64,000 nt of DNA from Mycolicibacterium pyrenivorans. Lineage in GTDB: Bacteria; Actinomycetota; Actinomycetes; Mycobacteriales; Mycobacteriaceae. The stretch is taken from assembly GCF_025821625.1 (NCBI RefSeq), contig NZ_JACKSH010000269.1, positions 1 to 64,000 on the forward strand, read 5' to 3'. The notes below the pieces were generated by a model that saw only the letters and a program-made list of their open reading frames with translations, was not told the DNA's origin and did no database searches. Positions 60,894-64,000 of the stretch are shown one piece after another. Made by a program: the position numbers and the translations under genes. The number at the start of each line of letters is the position of its first letter. Position 1 is the stretch's first letter.

Positions 60894-62615
60894 ATGTCAA
60901 CGGAAATCGAGCCCACCGTGGAGGCGGCGCCGCGCAGCCGCATCGACCACAACCACCCCGGCTACAAGTGGATCGTCCTGTCCAACACGACGCTGGGCAC
61001 GCTGCTGGCGACGGTCAACGCGTCGATCGTCCTCATCTCGTTGCCTGCGATCTTCCGCGGCATCGGCCTGAACCCGCTGTCCACGTCGAACATCAGTTAT
61101 CTGCTGTGGATGCTGATGGGCTACCTGGTGGTGACCGCGGTTCTGGTGGTGCCGTTCGGGCGACTCGGCGACATGTTCGGCCGGGTGCGGATCTACAACA
61201 TCGGATTCGCGGTGTTCACGGTCGCGGCCATCGCGTTGTCCTTCGACCCGTTCCACCTCGACGGCGGCGCCATCTGGCTGATCGCGTGGCGGGTGATCCA
61301 GGGCATCGGGGGCTCGATGCTGATGGCGTCCTCGTCGGCGATCCTCACCGACGCGTTCCCGGCGAATCAGCGTGGCATGGCGCTCGGGGTCAACATGGTG
61401 GCCGCGGTCGCCGGATCGTTCCTGGGGCTGCTGATCGGTGGAGTGCTCGCCGAATGGCACTGGCAGGCGATCTTCTGGGTCGGCGTGCCGATCGGCATCG
61501 TCGGCACCGTCTGGAGCATGTGGTCGCTCAAGGAACTCGGCGTCCGCACGCCGGGCAGGATCGATTGGGCGGGCACGCTGACGTTCGGGGTGGGGCTGAC
61601 GGTTCTGTTGATCGGCATCACCTACGGCATCCAGCCGTACGGGCAGTCCACGACCGGATGGACCAACCCGTGGGTGCTGGGGGCGATCGCGGGGGGACTG
61701 GCTCTGCTGGTGGTGTTCTGTCTCGTCGAACTCCGGGTGGCCCAGCCGATGGTCAACATCCGGCTGTTCCGCTCGGCGGCCTTCGGCATGGGAAACCTGG
61801 CTGGGCTGATGTCGTCGATGGGGCGGGGCGGCCTGCAGTTCATGTTGATCATCTGGTTGCAGGGCATCTGGCTTCCGCTGCGGGGCTATGACTTCGAGTC
61901 CACTCCGTTGTGGGCGGCCATCTACATGCTGCCGATCACGGTGGGCTTCCTGTTGGCGGGTCCGATCGCCGGTTGGCTGTCGGATCGCTACGGCGCCCGG
62001 CCGTTGACGGTCGGCGGGATGGCGTTGATGGCGCTGTCGTTCATCGCATTGGTGATGATCCCGGTCGACTTCGAGTATTGGGTGTTCGCGCTGCTGATAT
62101 TCCTCAACGGAGTCGGTGGCGGCATCTTCACCGCACCCAACACCGCGGCGATCATGTCGAGCGTTCCAGCGTCCGAACGCGGTGCCGCGTCCGGTGTGCG
62201 GGCGACGTTCTTCAACGCGGGTTCGTCGTTGTCGATCGGCATCTTCTTCTCGTTGATGGTCGTCGGGCTCGCGAACACCCTGCCCGCGGCGCTCAGCAAC
62301 GGCCTTCAGGAGCAGGGGGTTTCGGCGTCGGTCGCCCACGAGGTGGCCAACATGCCGCCCGTCGGCAGCCTGTTCGCCGCCTTCCTCGGCTACAACCCGG
62401 TCGCCGAACTGCTCGAGCCGTTCCATGCCCTGCAGCAGCCGGGTGTGAACGCCGAGGTGCTCACCGGCCAGACCTTCTTCCCGCACTTGATCATCGAGCC
62501 GTTCCACGCCGGTCTCGTGGTGGTCTTCGTCGCCGCGGCGGTGATGATGCTGATCGGTCTGATCGCCTCGCTGTTCAGCGCGGGACGCTACGCCGAAGAC
62601 GGCTCCGTCAGCTGA
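60894..62615 (+). CDS. MFS transporter, DHA2 (14-helix) family
   Basis: A 573-residue drug:H+ antiporter. Motif A is FGRLGDMFGRVRIYN, the motif-C region AAVAGSFLGLLIGGVLAEW lies in TM5, and 14 hydrophobic segments are visible, with an outside or cytosolic loop of about 60 residues late in the protein (Pro-Val-Ala region VGSLFAAFLGYNP). ATG 60894 with GAGGTGATG upstream. It is divergent from the thiC riboswitch, so the two promoters share about 110 bases. Substrate unknown. Confidence 0.9.
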   Translation: MSTEIEPTVEAAPRSRIDHNHPGYKWIVLSNTTLGTLLATVNASIVLISLPAIFRGIGLNPLSTSNISYLLWMLMGYLVVTAVLVVPFGRLGDMFGRVRIYNIGFAVFTVAAIALSFDPFHLDGGAIWLIAWRVIQGIGGSMLMASSSAILTDAFPANQRGMALGVNMVAAVAGSFLGLLIGGVLAEWHWQAIFWVGVPIGIVGTVWSMWSLKELGVRTPGRIDWAGTLTFGVGLTVLLIGITYGIQPYGQSTTGWTNPWVLGAIAGGLALLVVFCLVELRVAQPMVNIRLFRSAAFGMGNLAGLMSSMGRGGLQFMLIIWLQGIWLPLRGYDFESTPLWAAIYMLPITVGFLLAGPIAGWLSDRYGARPLTVGGMALMALSFIALVMIPVDFEYWVFALLIFLNGVGGGIFTAPNTAAIMSSVPASERGAASGVRATFFNAGSSLSIGIFFSLMVVGLANTLPAALSNGLQEQGVSASVAHEVANMPPVGSLFAAFLGYNPVAELLEPFHALQQPGVNAEVLTGQTFFPHLIIEPFHAGLVVVFVAAAVMMLIGLIASLFSAGRYAEDGSVS

Positions 62616-62991
62616 ACAGCGCACCGCGCAGGAAGAAGTTCTCGACGTCGCGGGTGATGATCGCGCCGACGGGAAGTTGGGCGGCGATCTCCAGATTGTC
62701 GTCGGCGACGTCCTCGGCCCACGAGGTCGGCCAGCCGCCGTCAGCCAGGCTGGTCTCGAATGCCAGTACGACGTCGTCGCGGGTCATCTCCGATTCCACG
62801 ACCATCGCCGTTGTCGTCGCGCGATGTGATGCGGCACCGGCGAATCCGCGCCCGCAGCCACAGGGCCCTTCGGGATCTCGGAGGTCCCTGTCGCAGGGCT
62901 CCTGGATCCACACCAGCTCGCGTTCGACGCAGAAGTGATAGTCGCTGGGGTTGGTTCCCTGCGTATGTCCAGTGGCCACAAGAATTTTCAT
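62608..62991 (-). CDS. Conserved hypothetical, Cys-rich patch
   Basis: A 127-residue protein starting MKILVATGHTQGTNPSDYHF, with a Cys patch PCDRDLRDPEGPCGCGRGF at about 53-70, a probable metal-binding site, and an acidic end. ATG 62991. Similar proteins are found in actinobacteria without known function. Its last 8 bases overlap the end of the convergent MFS gene. Confidence 0.72.
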   Translation of the reverse strand: MKILVATGHTQGTNPSDYHFCVERELVWIQEPCDRDLRDPEGPCGCGRGFAGAASHRATTTAMVVESEMTRDDVVLAFETSLADGGWPTSWAEDVADDNLEIAAQLPVGAIITRDVENFFLRGALFS

Positions 62992-62998
62992 CGCTCTC

Positions 62999-64000
62999 CT
63001 AGAACGGTGGTGGTTCGTCCGGGTCTGATGCTGTCAGTGGTGGTGGGCGCCAGTCCGGTGGGAGTTCCTCGGGTTCGACGGGGTCGTTGACCCAGCCGCA
63101 GAAGGGGCTGGTGCTGGGCCTGTCGGTAATGCTGCCGTGGAACAGGACTCGGGTGCGGCGGAAGCGGTTGCGGAATTGGCGGCCGTGGATCTCGCTGGCG
63201 GCGGCGTGATTGCGATGGCGGTGGTACTCGTTGACCGGTCGACGCTCGCGCAGCCGCTTTCGGGCCGCGGCAATGCGTTTACGGTCTTCGGGTCGGCGGG
63301 CCCGCATCGTGGGAAACACCTCGGTGCCGCCGGGAGTGGTGTGGTAGACCCGCCCGGTCGGCGAAGTCCACACGATGGTGCCATCGTCGAGCTGCTCGTC
63401 GCGCCAACCCCCGGGTCCTGAGTGGAAGGTTTTGAGCCGGTGGTGTTGTCGGCAGTAGCAGGCCAGATTCCACGGCACCGTGAGCCCACCCGAGGCCGGA
63501 TCGGCGTGGTTGAACGGTTCGGTGTGGTCGACATCGCAGCGCTCGGCGGGCACAGTGCAGCCCGGGAACCGGCACGTCAGATCCCGACACCGGATCCAGC
63601 GGTCCAGCGCCGCCGAGGGCCGGTACCGGAACGCCTCGCTGTCGCTGACCTGGGGTTGTTCGACCAGGCGGCGGATGGCGTCTCGAGCCAGCTCACGGAC
63701 CTGTTCGGCGTCGATGACCCCGAACCCGGTCAGATAACCCGGCTGATCACTCTTGCCGGCCACCGTGTCGGACGTGGCGATCACGTTGATCACCGCCGTC
63801 TTTCCCGCCGGTGCCTGTTCGCCGCGGTTCGGGCAGGCCGGATCGTCGCATGTGCAGGCGAGGGTTTTTCTGTCGAGGAGCGCGTCGAACGCATCGGCGC
63901 GGCGCTGCTTGAGCGTGCGCGGATCCCGGCGGCACACCGCGGTCGCCATCTCGGAGAGCGTCTTGTCGAGCCTCGCCCCGGTGGACGCGCTGACTCGGCC
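62999..64000 (-). CDS. DUF222/HNH endonuclease domain protein (13E12 type), 5' end outside window
   Basis: At least 334 residues of a mycobacterial 13E12-repeat-type protein; the frame stays open to the right edge (the DUF222 N-terminus is cut). The HNH domain has CRDLTCRFPGC, DVDHTEPFNHAD and NLACYCRQHHRLK, with DHxxP-type His and zinc cysteines. Such genes are multi-copy in mycobacteria and believed to be mobile; the cut substrate is unknown. The C-terminus is Pro-rich. Confidence 0.85.
   Translation of the reverse strand, partial: GRVSASTGARLDKTLSEMATAVCRRDPRTLKQRRADAFDALLDRKTLACTCDDPACPNRGEQAPAGKTAVINVIATSDTVAGKSDQPGYLTGFGVIDAEQVRELARDAIRRLVEQPQVSDSEAFRYRPSAALDRWIRCRDLTCRFPGCTVPAERCDVDHTEPFNHADPASGGLTVPWNLACYCRQHHRLKTFHSGPGGWRDEQLDDGTIVWTSPTGRVYHTTPGGTEVFPTMRARRPEDRKRIAAARKRLRERRPVNEYHRHRNHAAASEIHGRQFRNRFRRTRVLFHGSITDRPSTSPFCGWVNDPVEPEELPPDWRPPPLTASDPDEPPPF

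Noticed and set aside
62999-64000. DUF222/HNH gene as part of an insertion sequence or intein
   Set aside because: No inverted repeats, target duplication or transposase are visible; it reads as a stand-alone 13E12-type gene.

Overview
The window reads as chromosomal DNA of a fast-growing mycobacterium (Mycolicibacterium/M. smegmatis-like). It is very GC-rich, uses many GTG starts, and has many genes joined by 4-bp ATGA/GTGA overlaps. Gene order matches two blocks that I recall from M. tuberculosis: Rv0357c-Rv0365c with Rv0380c/Rv0383c-like genes, and Rv0389-Rv0423c. The F420-dependent glucose-6-phosphate dehydrogenase, PknG/GlnH/GlnX and LpqL families point the same way. Species names are inference; no database search was possible.

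Layout. 1-4.5 kb: an SDR, a frameshifted lipoprotein gene, a SpoU-family RNA methyltransferase, and a TetR/MFS efflux pair with a clear palindromic operator. 4.5-16.3 kb: GH76 mannanase-like enzyme, an NhaA-DsbA fusion antiporter, DedA, alcohol dehydrogenase, class II aldolase (fba), Rv0361- and DUF3151-like proteins, a CDF metal exporter, an M50 protease, an Rv0358-like protein, purA and a hotdog thioesterase. 16.3-22.3 kb: a membrane diguanylate cyclase, a P450-ferredoxin pair, and a divergent MMPL exporter/MarR regulator pair. 22.3-26 kb: purT, an NTF2-like protein, rhodanese and metZ in one tightly coupled run.

26-30.2 kb is an accessory stretch. It holds an SDR, a DinB/MPI-fold protein, a DUF899 thioredoxin-like protein and, divergently, an ArsR-AHSA1 pair with two copies of one operator. 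GNAT and small membrane proteins follow. 30.2-36.3 kb: MBL hydrolase, fgd1, EEP-family phosphatase, pta-ackA. 36.2-41.8 kb: a STAS protein lacking the usual phosphoserine, a gene-remnant scar, and the pknG-glnH-glnX signalling operon.

41.8-60.8 kb is the thiamine region. mutT3 diverges from the glnX side and converges on thiE. A TPP riboswitch precedes thiO-thiS-thiG, and a second TPP riboswitch precedes thiC-thiD-hydrolase on the other strand. Between the two lie an SGNH hydrolase, an ABC exporter, an alpha/beta hydrolase, two tandem LpqL-type M28 aminopeptidases, two permeases, a double-TetR (Mce3R-like) regulator and a flavin monooxygenase. 60.8-64 kb: a DHA2 MFS exporter, a cysteine-rich small protein and the 3' part of a DUF222/HNH (13E12-type) gene running off the window.

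No rRNA, tRNA, CRISPR array, prophage or insertion sequence was recognised.
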